From contig CM066034.1 of the NCBI GenBank assembly GCA_033557465.1, forward strand, positions 984,661,637-984,725,636: DNA of 64,000 nt, given 5' to 3'. Source of the DNA: Ichthyophis bannanicus. Its lineage: Eukaryota; Chordata; Amphibia; Gymnophiona; Ichthyophiidae. The notes under the pieces are model-generated. The model had not been told where the DNA came from, made no database searches, and saw nothing but the letters and a program-made list of their open reading frames with translations. The position numbers and the translations under genes were made by a program. This document shows positions 21,501 to 28,604 of the stretch, one piece after another (position 1 is the first letter of the stretch; the number at the start of each line of letters is the position of its first letter).

Positions 21501-21720
21501 ACCATCTTTTCCCATATCTGCTCAAGATAGGGATCTGGTTTTGAGATTGAGATAGTGCATGGGATGTTCCTAGCCAATTTGTAAGGAGGTATAGGCTGGC
21601 AAGGGCCAGGAAGTGTGAGGCCATATTGTGTGGATAGGAGTGCGTGATTGCGATATGGGAAGGGCACAGAGGTTTTTTACAGCAGCTTACACAGCAATAG
21701 TGGGGAGAGTAAAGTATCAA
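18589..21720 (-). CDS. L2-type ORF2: endonuclease plus reverse transcriptase, intact
   Basis: 1043 codons without a stop. The apurinic-type endonuclease spans about residues 110-320: NARS (N115), TETWL (E142), YRSP (Y213), GDFNLP (D245, N247) and WSDHKL (D310, H311) are all present. RT spans about 575-860: RPLLKNP, YRPIASIPILAKILEK, QHGFRE, motif A FLDIAAAFDS (D669), motif B GVPQGSSLSSLLFN (725 onward) and motif C YADDILLY (758-761). The C-terminal part holds MNAAARILHGATRSDHVTPI, HWLPIHGRI and PKIWNTLPPNIRAI. The protein nicks target DNA and reverse-transcribes its own RNA there. Two starts are possible: the first ATG at 21720, or residue 33 (ATG 21624), which begins a hydrophobic, signal-peptide-like segment (MASHFLALASLYLLTNWL). 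No ORF1 is visible upstream. Confidence 0.95.
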   Translation of the reverse strand: MILYSPHYCCVSCCKKPLCPSHIAITHSYPHNMASHFLALASLYLLTNWLGTSHALSQSQNQIPILSRYGKRWSGPHPGGDTRRTHLIHITLQPSTSPDHKKLKSHHNLKCAMINARSIRKKWPVVLDMISLYNLDVLLITETWLSSEDNVILNQLLPPNFSIHIKHRENKKGVGVLILTKSDLHFLITDASSSCNLDYLSIKNKQCSINLIYRSPSSSPEDLPTILNIAANVHNRNSPNWIMGDFNLPSLQLSHASAFLEAIENLGFTQIIDKATHEKGNILDMVFAPHAALEQNNNTMLSIIDVPWSDHKLITFQIITRDSQQYITRKCNNTARTSTRSFRAFDRELILSQTNPLLNINSSDPEELVAAWNLNLTAIAQRPQGNKAAKRIRNTAPWFSQDLRASLTQLRKLEKKWRRSLSTQDLAAYQLHLTRHREAISLKMKQHHTDTLKRSLNKPRDLFNLVQTLSKEPTPEQQVDIQPQKFADYLQSKIIQTDKISTASFQDPTGITPLCKFSTPSRKSIEDTIASLNTSTAQTDPCPAFWIKELRKEVSPFIAKLIDLSFTTGSFPTTLKQTSIRPLLKNPKLDPKQAESYRPIASIPILAKILEKEVQRQIQDHIDSIAPLDYCQHGFREYHGVETLLTFLFNNIFTGIDNIRQGFVLIFLDIAAAFDSVHHEILLGRLKEKGICNTALDWCSSYLSGRCQYVKSGAEESKQFHQTQGVPQGSSLSSLLFNIYMQPICNIIRAFNVSCLIYADDILLYMPFSTVQMDLTPIIECFNTISDWLQAQNLRIQHKKTEVLFIARDTNFTPPTHIKVKEAELQTRETIKYLGVTLDRHLDMKYHIGNVVKAVYFKIRSLRHLRSLLEPDDFRTIFQALILPHFDFANSILQGLPQSTLNPLQLAMNAAARILHGATRSDHVTPILKQLHWLPIHGRIIFKTLILSFKAIKRLSSTALTDLIQTVPPNRARRSTALNLLTTPKTLTKCNNMTANRAFSLYVPKIWNTLPPNIRAIADLTQFRKAIKFHLFLQYYPASDDSR

Positions 21721-22570
21721 TAAGGAGTATAATGTGATGTAATAGCTACTGAAAACAGTGAGAATCTGTGTGGCACTGGTGACAGTAGCTATTATTTGCT
21801 AGATACTGACAACAGTAGGTAGCTCTGTGGTAAATGGTAACAGCAGTTGTTAGAGGCAACACTTCCTAGAAACTAACAACAGTAGCTGAGTATAGTGCAG
21901 AAATTGCTGGATACTGACTACAGTAACATAAACAGTAACAGTAGTTGTTAGATGCAACACTTCCTAGAAACTAACAGTATAATGTAGAAATTGCTGGATA
22001 CTGACTACAGTAACCTAAACAGTAACAGTGGTTGTTAGGTGCAACACTTCCTAGATAATGACAACAGTATTTCTGTGTTTTTTGGTATACATTACTAGCA
22101 ATGGCGTAAATTACAATGGTTATTGTTATATGCATTCATAGATTGTGAGATACAAGCAATAGTATAGCATTAAAGCATATGGTTGTGGTTTGTTAGGTTT
22201 GTGAGTTGGATTAAAGTAGAGGAATTAAACACATTTAAAGTACACGCTACAGATGTTGGGAGAGTCTGTTTAAGTGTTTGTGGTAGTTATACTTGCGGTT
22301 GAGTAGTTGAGATGATATGAAGTTGTGGTATGTGGGCTCGACCCTAAGGGAGCTCAGCTTTACCCTTTGCTGGTTGTAGGTGTCGATGTGGGTTTTTCTT
22401 TCTTAATCTTCTGCACTTGCGTTTTCGCAGTTTGATGTTCTGGGCTTGTTCTCTGCTGTTTGCAGGGGTTTGCTCCTGTTTGCTCCTTCAGGTCAACGCC
22501 TAAGGGCCACGCCAAAGGGCCCTCTGGCGAGGCCCTCAGGCGCGGGCCCGCCAGGCGCGGGCACGCCTGC
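21721..22570 (-). promoter_or_regulatory. 5' untranslated region of the L2-type LINE
   Basis: It lies between the ORF start and the monomer array. The part nearest the ORF holds degenerate direct repeats of a 'TAGCTACTGTTGTCAGTATC'-like unit (about 21740-22090). The part nearest the array (22446-22570) is GC-rich. No second ORF with a domain is found. Confidence 0.6.
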
Positions 22571-23284
22571 CGGCGCTTCTTTTAAACGTTGGCTGCTCTG
22601 CCCCGATTGGGTAGAGCAGCAGGCTGGAGGAGCCGCGTTGCTCCGGCGTGCTCCTCCCCGATCGGGAGAGCAGTGGCTGGGCCGGAGGGGTGCAGGCAGT
22701 GGAGAGGCCTGTGCTCCTGCCGGCGCTTCTTTTAAACGTTGGCTGCTCTGCCCCGATTGGGTAGAGCAGCAGGCTGGAGGAGCCGCGTTGCTCCGGCGTG
22801 CTCCTCCCCGATCGGGAGAGCAGTGGCTGGGCCGGAGGGGTGCAGGCAGTGGAGAGGCCTGTGCTCCTGCCGGCGCTTCTTTTAAACGTTGGCTGCTCTG
22901 CCCCGATTGGGTAGAGCAGCAGGCTGGAGGAGCCGCGTTGCTCCGGCGTGCTCCTCCCCGATCGGGAGAGCAGTGGCTGGGCCGGAGGGGTGCAGGCAGT
23001 GGAGAGGCCTGTGCTCCTGCCGGCGCTTCTTTTAAACGTTGGCTGCTCTGCCCCGATTGGGTAGAGCAGCAGGCTGGAGGAGCCGCGTTGCTCCGGCGTG
23101 CTCCTCCCCGATCGGGAGAGCAGTGGCTGGGCCGGAGGGGTGCAGGCAGTGGAGAGGCCTGTGCTCCTGCCGGCGCTTCTTTTAAACGTTGGCTGCTCTG
23201 CCCCGATTGGGTAGAGCAGCAGGCTGGAGGAGCCGCGTTGCTCCGGCGTGCTCCTCCCCGATCGGGAGAGCAGTGGCTGGGCCG
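22571..23284 (-). promoter_or_regulatory. tandem 150-bp monomers, probable LINE promoter array
   Basis: The unit CGGCGCTTCTTTTAAACGTT starts at 22571, 22721, 22871, 23021 and 23171, giving exactly 150-bp spacing. I see no difference between the units; the fifth is cut at 23284, the element's outer 5' end. Each unit is rich in CpG. On the LINE's sense (minus) strand each unit has CCCAATCGGGG, a CCAAT-like box, then TTTAAAAG about 20 bp later, a TATA-like box. The arrangement recalls the promoter monomers of mouse L1. Promoter function is inference. Confidence 0.7.
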
Positions 23285-23288
23285 GATT

Positions 23289-24089
23289 GACTTATGGGAG
23301 ACTCCTCTCACCCTTTCTCCTCATTCTCGCAGATTGCACACTATGTACCGTGTCCCTCCTTGTCCTGGATTTCAGAAAACCCAGCTTCCTCACCATTCCA
23401 TTGTGGTGCAGTCAGCTATGAAAAGGATAAAGAGTACCAAAAGACACTCTTCTGCTCCTCCAGGAAGAGAATGCAGGACCTTGGATGCTTTTGGTAGGAA
23501 AATCTTCCAAGCCAGCATGCTTATTGCCAGAATCAACTCATATAGTCTTTATATGGGTATGTTTCTAAAGGAAATTGCACTAAAGCTGCACAACTTTCTC
23601 CCTTTTCTTTCAGAGGACAAAAGGGATGAGTTCCTCCTTTTGCTTAAGCATACTCAAGACATTTCAAAGTTTTCCAACAGGGCAGCCTTTGACTCCTTTG
23701 AAGGTGCCAGCAGAGCCTCAGGCATTGCCATAGCTGCTCGCAGAATTGCTTGGCTCCAGGCTTCTGATCTAGAGCCCTGGGTTCAAGATGGCTTAGGAAA
23801 TCTGCCCTGTACAGGTGAAAATCTCTTTGGCAAAGAGTGGCAAATAAAAGCCACTCAAATGGATGCAGAGAATTCTGCTCTGGATAGACTTTCCAAGTCA
23901 ACCTCCATTCCAGCCAAGAAAAAATCTTTCAAAAAGTCTTTTTACAAAAGGAGCAGATTTCCTTCCACTTCTGGCCAACAATCTTCTACAGGTCGCTTTG
24001 CTACTAAGCGTCAGCAACCTAAACAGGCCAGGCCTAAACCTGCAGGGGCTGCTACAACCCAGCAGTCCCAACCCCCTCAGGGTTTTTGA
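23289..24089 (+). CDS. DIRS gag, C-terminal part
   Basis: It continues the frame of 17204-18232 from GAC 23289 to TGA 24087-24089; the two parts total about 609 codons. It begins DLWETPLTLSPHSRRLH and includes MKRIKSTKRHSSAPPGRE, ASMLIARINSYSLYMGMFL, AAFDSFEGASRASGIAIAAR and LFGKEW. The end is basic, with KKKSFKKSFYKRSRF and a Gln/Pro-rich tail. The relics at 61.8-62.9 kb and 47.8-48.1 kb align with it block by block (SAMRRLKS, SYDDFESAARV, LFGN). The longer open frame that seems to start at 22446 is only the antisense of the LINE array fused to this end. Confidence 0.9.
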   Translation, partial: DLWETPLTLSPHSRRLHTMYRVPPCPGFQKTQLPHHSIVVQSAMKRIKSTKRHSSAPPGRECRTLDAFGRKIFQASMLIARINSYSLYMGMFLKEIALKLHNFLPFLSEDKRDEFLLLLKHTQDISKFSNRAAFDSFEGASRASGIAIAARRIAWLQASDLEPWVQDGLGNLPCTGENLFGKEWQIKATQMDAENSALDRLSKSTSIPAKKKSFKKSFYKRSRFPSTSGQQSSTGRFATKRQQPKQARPKPAGAATTQQSQPPQGF

Positions 24090-26013
24090 CTTGATACTAG
24101 AGAACTTAACCTTTCTGGCTCTACAACAGCCAGAGCCTCTCACCATTCCAGGAAGGTTAGCTCATTTTGCTCCCAGATGGGAGCAAATCACATCAGAGCA
24201 GTGGACCCTCTCCATCATAAGAGAGGGCTACAAACTTCATTTCTCAGACCTTCCTCCCTATACCATGGTGAGACACTTCAATTCTCCCACATCACTCCTC
24301 GACCTTCTGGATCAGGAGGTGACTACCTTTCTGGCCCAGAGGGCCATAGAAGAAGTTCCTCTTCTTCAACAGGGGTCAGGGTTTTACTCCCCCTATTTTC
24401 TCATTCCAAAGAAAACAGGGGGATACAGACCCATTCTAGATCTCAGAGAATTGAACAAATTCCTATGCAAGGAGAAGTTCAAGATGCTTTCTCTAGGCAC
24501 TCTCCTTCCATACCTGCAGAGTCAGGATTGGCTTTGTTCTCTAGATCTCAAGGATGCGTACACTCATATACTCATCCATCCATCTCACAGAAAATTCCTA
24601 CGTTTTCTGTTCCAGGGAAAACATTACCAATACAGAGTGCTTCCTTTCGGTCTAGCCTCTGCTCTGAGAGTGTTCACCAAATGCATGGCAATAGTTGCTG
24701 CATTTCTACGCACTCTGGGAATATTTGTCTTCCCATACCTGGACGACTGGCTCATCCGAGCTCCATCTCAGTCAGAGGCCCAGATTTCCCTGGACCGCAC
24801 AAGGCGCATTCTGCAGTATCTGGGACTTGTGGTAAACCTCCCAAAGTCTCAGCTCACCCCTACTCAGTCCCTAGAATTCATAGGGGCCTGGTTGGATACC
24901 ACTACTGCAAGGGCCTACCTTCCTCAGGCCCGTTGCCAACGTCTAGTGCAGTTAGCCTCCCAGATTCAGTCAAAGAGCCACTTAACTGCCCGGGAGATGC
25001 TACAACTGCTAGGCCACATGGCTTCCACAGTACATGTGGTACCCTATGCTCGCCTACACATGAGAGCAGCTCAATGGACTTTGTCCATCCAGTGGACTCA
25101 AGCATCAGGAGCTCTCTCAGACCAAATAGCAACCTCCAAACGTCTCTTTTGGTCTCTCCAATGGTGGATGTCCACTCAAAATCTGTTGCTGGGGTCCCCC
25201 TTCCAACAGTTGTTGCCCCGAGCAACCCTCACAACAGATGCCTCCCAAACAGGTTGGGGAGCTCATCTTCAAGACCTCTCCACCCAAGGCACTTGGTCCC
25301 TACAGGAGACCTCTCTTCATATCAACCACTTGGAACTTCGAGCAGTATTCCTAGCTCTCAAGGTCTTTCATACCCTCCTCAGCTACAAGACAGTCCTCAT
25401 TCATACGGACAATCAAGTAGCCATGTTTTACATAAACAAGCAAGGAGGAACTGGCTCTCTGTCGCTTTGCAACGAAGCTCTAAGATTATGGGCCTTCGCC
25501 AGAGAGCATCAAATCCATCTCCTGGCAGTATACCTCCCAGGAATCCAAAACTCTTGGGCAGACAGACTCAGTCGAGTTTTGCTTCCACACGAATGGTCCC
25601 TGCACATGGATCAGGTACTCAGAATCTTCCAGGAATGGGGAACCCCGGACATAGACCTCTTTGCAAGTCTGTGGAATGCTAAACTTCCCCGGTTCTGTTC
25701 CAGAATTCCGTGTCAGGGAGCTCAGGCCAAGGATGCCTTCCTCCTTCATTGGGGTCAGGGCTTCCTGTATGCCTTTCCACCCATTCCTTTGATTCCCAAG
25801 ACTCTGTTCAAACTTCAGAGGGATCAAGGATCTATGATCCTCATAGCTCCACGCCGGCCATGCCAAGTGTGGTACCCTCTACTTCTGCATCTCTCCCAAG
25901 CCCCCTCCTTGGACTTGGGAACTGCTCCAGACCTTCTGTCCCAGGAGGAAGGGACTTTGTGGCATCCAAATCCCAAGTCCCTTCACCTCAGAGCTTGGTT
26001 ACTGAAGGCCTAG
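23863..26013 (+). CDS. DIRS reverse transcriptase-RNase H polyprotein
   Basis: 716 codons, intact, overlapping the end of gag in another frame; the true start is uncertain because no upstream stop-to-ATG context decides it. RT covers about residues 160-345: FYSPYFLIPKKTGG, RPILDLRELNK, motif A SLDLKDAYTHI (D228), LPFGLASALRVF and catalytic YLDDWLI (292-295). RNase H covers about 450-575: TTDASQTGWGAHL (D459), HLELRAVFLAL (E491), IHTDNQVAMFYIN (D516) and SWADRLSR (D567). The last part (TPDIDLFASLWNAKLPRFCS ... AFPPIPLIPKTL) is the conserved region where a methyltransferase-like domain has been described in DIRS elements; I cannot confirm that fold. It makes the cDNA of the element. Confidence 0.95.
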   Translation: MQRILLWIDFPSQPPFQPRKNLSKSLFTKGADFLPLLANNLLQVALLLSVSNLNRPGLNLQGLLQPSSPNPLRVFDLILENLTFLALQQPEPLTIPGRLAHFAPRWEQITSEQWTLSIIREGYKLHFSDLPPYTMVRHFNSPTSLLDLLDQEVTTFLAQRAIEEVPLLQQGSGFYSPYFLIPKKTGGYRPILDLRELNKFLCKEKFKMLSLGTLLPYLQSQDWLCSLDLKDAYTHILIHPSHRKFLRFLFQGKHYQYRVLPFGLASALRVFTKCMAIVAAFLRTLGIFVFPYLDDWLIRAPSQSEAQISLDRTRRILQYLGLVVNLPKSQLTPTQSLEFIGAWLDTTTARAYLPQARCQRLVQLASQIQSKSHLTAREMLQLLGHMASTVHVVPYARLHMRAAQWTLSIQWTQASGALSDQIATSKRLFWSLQWWMSTQNLLLGSPFQQLLPRATLTTDASQTGWGAHLQDLSTQGTWSLQETSLHINHLELRAVFLALKVFHTLLSYKTVLIHTDNQVAMFYINKQGGTGSLSLCNEALRLWAFAREHQIHLLAVYLPGIQNSWADRLSRVLLPHEWSLHMDQVLRIFQEWGTPDIDLFASLWNAKLPRFCSRIPCQGAQAKDAFLLHWGQGFLYAFPPIPLIPKTLFKLQRDQGSMILIAPRRPCQVWYPLLLHLSQAPSLDLGTAPDLLSQEEGTLWHPNPKSLHLRAWLLKA

Positions 26014-27049
26014 ACCTTCAAGACTTAAATCTTTCTCAGCAAGTGAAGGATATCCTCCATGCTTCCAGAAAACCTTCCACTAGGCGTTCCTATGCTTTTC
26101 AGTGGAAAAGATTTTCCATTTGGTGTGCTCAAAAGGGTCTTGACCCTTTGGCACTTCCTGTGAATTCTCTATTGGAATATCTCCTACATCTCTCCAATGC
26201 AGGCCTTAAAACGAATTCAGTAAGAGTCCATTTGAGTGCTATTGCAGCATCCCTTAAGCCTCTCAGTGGGCAACCTATTTCCTCTCATCCTCTTATTGCA
26301 AGATTCATGAGAGGCCTAACTTTAACTAAACCTCCCATTCGACCTCCTCCGGTGGCATGGGACTTAAACTTGGTTCTTGGTTAGCTTATGAAGCCACCTT
26401 TTGAACCCTTAGCCACTACCTCCTTGAAATTTCTTTCCTGGAAGGTTATTTTCCTTATTGCAATCACTTCTGCTCGCCGCATCAGTGAACTGCAGGCCTT
26501 AGTGGCTAACCCACCTTATACAAGGTTCCATCATGATAAGGTAGTCCTTAGGACAAATCCTCACTTTATGCCTAAAGTGGTCTCACCTTTTCATCTTAAT
26601 CAAGAGGTATATTTACCTGTCTTTTTTCCAGCTCCTCATTCATCCGGTGCAGAGAGGAACCTTTATACTCTAAATTGTAAAAGAGCTCTTGCTTTTTACT
26701 TACACAGGACACAGCAACATAGAAAGTCTTCCTAGCTTTTTGTTGCTTTTGATCCTTCTCATTTAGGACTTCCAGTCTCTAAAAGAACACTGTCCAATTG
26801 GATTGCTCAGTGTATTTCTTTTACTTACCAGAGTAAGAACCTTTCTCTGGAGGGCCATGTCACAGCTCACAATGTGAGAGCCATGGCCACCTCTATGGCT
26901 CATCTTCATTCTGTGTCCATCGACCAGATCTGTCGAGCAGCCACCTGGGCCTCGGTTCATACCTTCACAGCCCATTACTGTTTGGACAAGGACTCCCGCC
27001 GGGATGCCTTGTTTGGTCAGGCTGTCCTCAAACACCTGTTCCATTCTTG
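25710..27049 (+). pseudogene. DIRS tyrosine recombinase with two in-frame TAG stops
   Basis: It is open in one frame from 25710 to the terminal stop except for TAG at 26382-26384 and TAG at 26733-26735. The N-terminal core-binding part is ILHASRKPSTRRSYAFQWKRF and VNSLLEYLLHLSNAGLKTNS. The catalytic part has the first Arg in ITSARRISELQAL (about 26478) and the H-x-x-R box in GHVTAHNVRAMATSMA (about 26870). The nucleophile Tyr region is AATWASVHTFTAHYCLD (about 26970). All catalytic residues survive; only the stops break it. Recombinases of this type insert the circular DIRS DNA. It overlaps the RT ORF by about 300 bp, which is normal for DIRS. Confidence 0.92.
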
Positions 27050-27160
27050 AACAACTCCTGCCCTCCTTCCCTGAATGGATGCCTGAGATCCATAGGAAGA
27101 CGAGGAACCCTTAAGGGTCTCATACCCTTGGCGATCTCCCAGGCATCTTAGCTAGGGAGT

Positions 27161-27260
27161 CCCCATATGTGAGGACTCATTCTTGCTTGTTCCTGGAGAT
27201 AGCACAGTTACTTACCTGTAACAGGTGATCTCTGGGAACAGCAGGAATTAGTCCTCACAA
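27161..27260 (+). repeat. DIRS internal complementary region
   Basis: The first part (CCCATATGTGAGGACTCATT ... GGAGATA) is the inverse of the left terminus. The second part (GCACAGTTACTTACCTGTAA ... TCCTCACA) is the inverse of the right terminus. It thus spells the circular junction of the two ends in reverse, as expected for the template region used to complete DIRS termini. Confidence 0.93.
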
Positions 27261-27343
27261 CCCTCCCACCTCCCCTAGGAGTTGTATCTCTCTCTCTCTC
27301 TCTTTCCTTTCCTCTCTCTCTCTATTGTCTCAGCTTTAAACTC

Positions 27344-27534
27344 GAACTGAGGAGAGTTGGTTAGGAAAGGCGGGAAGGCAGCGCGCAGGCGCTGTGGGAT
27401 GCTCCCAAAAGCTTTCCTTATTGGGAAGCTGGGGAGCGTTCCCGCGCAGGCTCCGTCGGTACCGACATACCCATATGTGAGGACTAATTCCTGCTGTTCC
27501 CAGAGATCACCTGTTACAGGTAAGTAACTGTGCT
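27344..27534 (-). repeat. DIRS right inverted terminal repeat
   Basis: Its inverse matches the left repeat from TCCTCAGTTC to GCAGGAAT and extends beyond it by about 40 bp (GATCACCTGTTACAGGTAAG then TAACTGTGCT). The extension contains a palindrome, ACCTGTTACAGGT, and CAGGTAAGT, a perfect 5' splice-site consensus. A CT-rich run (27287-27322) lies between the internal complementary region and this repeat. Confidence 0.92.
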
Positions 27535-28389
27535 TTACCCATCCACCTCTAGGCTGGTGGGGGAAGGGAACTCCCAAAGCTATAGAGAGGAACTCAGCAG
27601 TCAGAACAGAAGTTTCACTCACCGGGAAACTTACCCAGATATAGAAGAGATGCAATGTGATCCGTGTGAGGAGTCTAACGGTGATATTTACATGGACTGT
27701 ACATATACCTTATCTGATAGCATATCTTCTCTATGCTGAAGAGTTGTAGGAGCTAATTCATAAAGAAAACAGACAGGAAGAGTTTTGTGAAGGAAACTGT
27801 TTTCTTTTACCGTTTTTGCCTCCGTTGTGAAAGCTGAAGATAAGCATATCCTTTGTTCAAATGTTTCTTTAATTTGGATACCAGAAGTATGGTTTTGTGT
27901 TACCTTATTTCATTGTGTGAAAATCCAACCCTGGGAAGGGAATAAATCCTGTTTAAAATCCTTATCACTCCGACTACAACTACTTTCTTTTTGCTAAAGT
28001 TGTGGAACTACAAATCCCAGAGGGCATTGCCAAGCCTCTCTACTATACTCCACAGCTACTAAAGAACTTACCCTGCTAATCCAGCCATGCCTATGGCCTC
28101 TGGGAGGTGAGTGGGCGACCATACCCACTGGCAGGGTGATGGAAGAGAGTGATTCATTAAATCAAAAGCTGCAGTAAGATCCAATGAAAGAAAAGTACAC
28201 ATGGGCCTGTATAAATTAACCCAGAACATGTGTGCATGCTAAAGAGTAGGTGTAAACATAGATGTGGAAATTGTCTGGACTAATTTTTAAAGCGGACGCA
28301 CACACATCCTTTCACTTTGAAAATTTGCCGTAGTCTGCACAGAGAGAACTCTGCATACCTAGGACCTATGCACACGCTTATATGTGCAG
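27535..28389 (+). other. right flank of the DIRS insertion, AATAAA-containing
   Basis: An open frame (27535-27739) continues with no domain I recognise, then T-rich sequence and GGGAATAAATCCTG at about 27937. After 28030 nothing is identifiable up to the Tc1-type end. The region probably belongs to the same unknown repeat as 16008-16821. Confidence 0.35.
28007..28029. promoter_or_regulatory. ZNF143/STAF-like binding motif
   Basis: AACTACAAATCCCAGAGGGC resembles the known ZNF143 recognition sequence ACTACAATTCCCAGCATGC, with three or four differences. The context gives no promoter, so only the sequence match is claimed. Confidence 0.35.
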
Positions 28390-28479
28390 ATATACAGCTG
28401 TGATCAATACTATTGACACCTTTGCATTTTAGATATGTTATGTACAATATCTTGAGAAATAATTGCTGTACATGGTGTA

Positions 28480-28582
28480 AAATCCCACAGTGTTCTCTGA
28501 AATTGCTATTTATCTTGTTTTATGTAAACCGCCTTGACCCAGCAAAAGACAGTATATAAATAGAGCTAAATAAATAAATATT
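28480..28582 (+). mobile_element. L2-type LINE 3' tail
   Basis: TTTATGTAAACCGCCTTGAC, then AGTATATAAATAGAGC and AAATAAATAAATA. This is a short 5'-truncated copy at the left side of the Tc1-type element. Confidence 0.7.
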
Positions 28583-28604
28583 CCAATTGCATGTCTTTAT
28601 ACTA

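Larger units (their letters stand above)
18233..23284 (-). mobile_element. complete L2-type LINE with monomeric 5' array, 5052 bp
   Basis: The 3' tail of AAATAAAT units lies at 18233, next to the inverse of AACCGCGCTGATGCCGAATA and the CGGTATATAAG signature. The 1043-codon ORF occupies 21720-18589. A 5' UTR of about 0.85 kb leads up to a tandem array of 150-bp monomers reaching 23284. GATT flanks both sides (18229-18232 and 23285-23288), a 4-bp target duplication at most. Removing the element restores the DIRS gag frame exactly. It looks full-length and recently inserted. Confidence 0.93.
16822..27534 (+). mobile_element. DIRS-type tyrosine-recombinase retrotransposon, structurally complete
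   Basis: All hallmarks are present: inverted terminal repeats (16822-16987 and 27344-27534), an internal complementary region (27161-27260), gag, an RT-RNase H ORF and a tyrosine recombinase ORF. The total is 10.7 kb, of which 5.05 kb is a later LINE insertion, leaving about 5.66 kb, a normal DIRS size. DIRS elements replicate through a circular intermediate and integrate by recombinase, so no target duplication is expected and none is seen. Damage is slight: the LINE insertion in gag and two TAG stops in the recombinase. Confidence 0.95.

Noticed and set aside
22571..23284. direct repeats resembling a CRISPR array
   Set aside because: The units are contiguous 150-bp copies without unique spacers, in a eukaryotic LINE.
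22493..23311. 272-codon Ser/Pro/Arg repeat frame on the minus strand
   Set aside because: It lies in the promoter-like monomer array; it has no domain and its periodicity is that of the DNA.
22446..24089. 547-codon open frame with five 50-residue repeats
   Set aside because: The repeats are the antisense of the L2-type LINE's 150-bp monomers, which happen to be divisible by three. Only 23289-24089 is real coding sequence (DIRS gag).
24177..25682. 501-codon Ser/His-rich frame
   Set aside because: It is a shifted-frame shadow of the DIRS RT-RNase H ORF, with no domain of its own.
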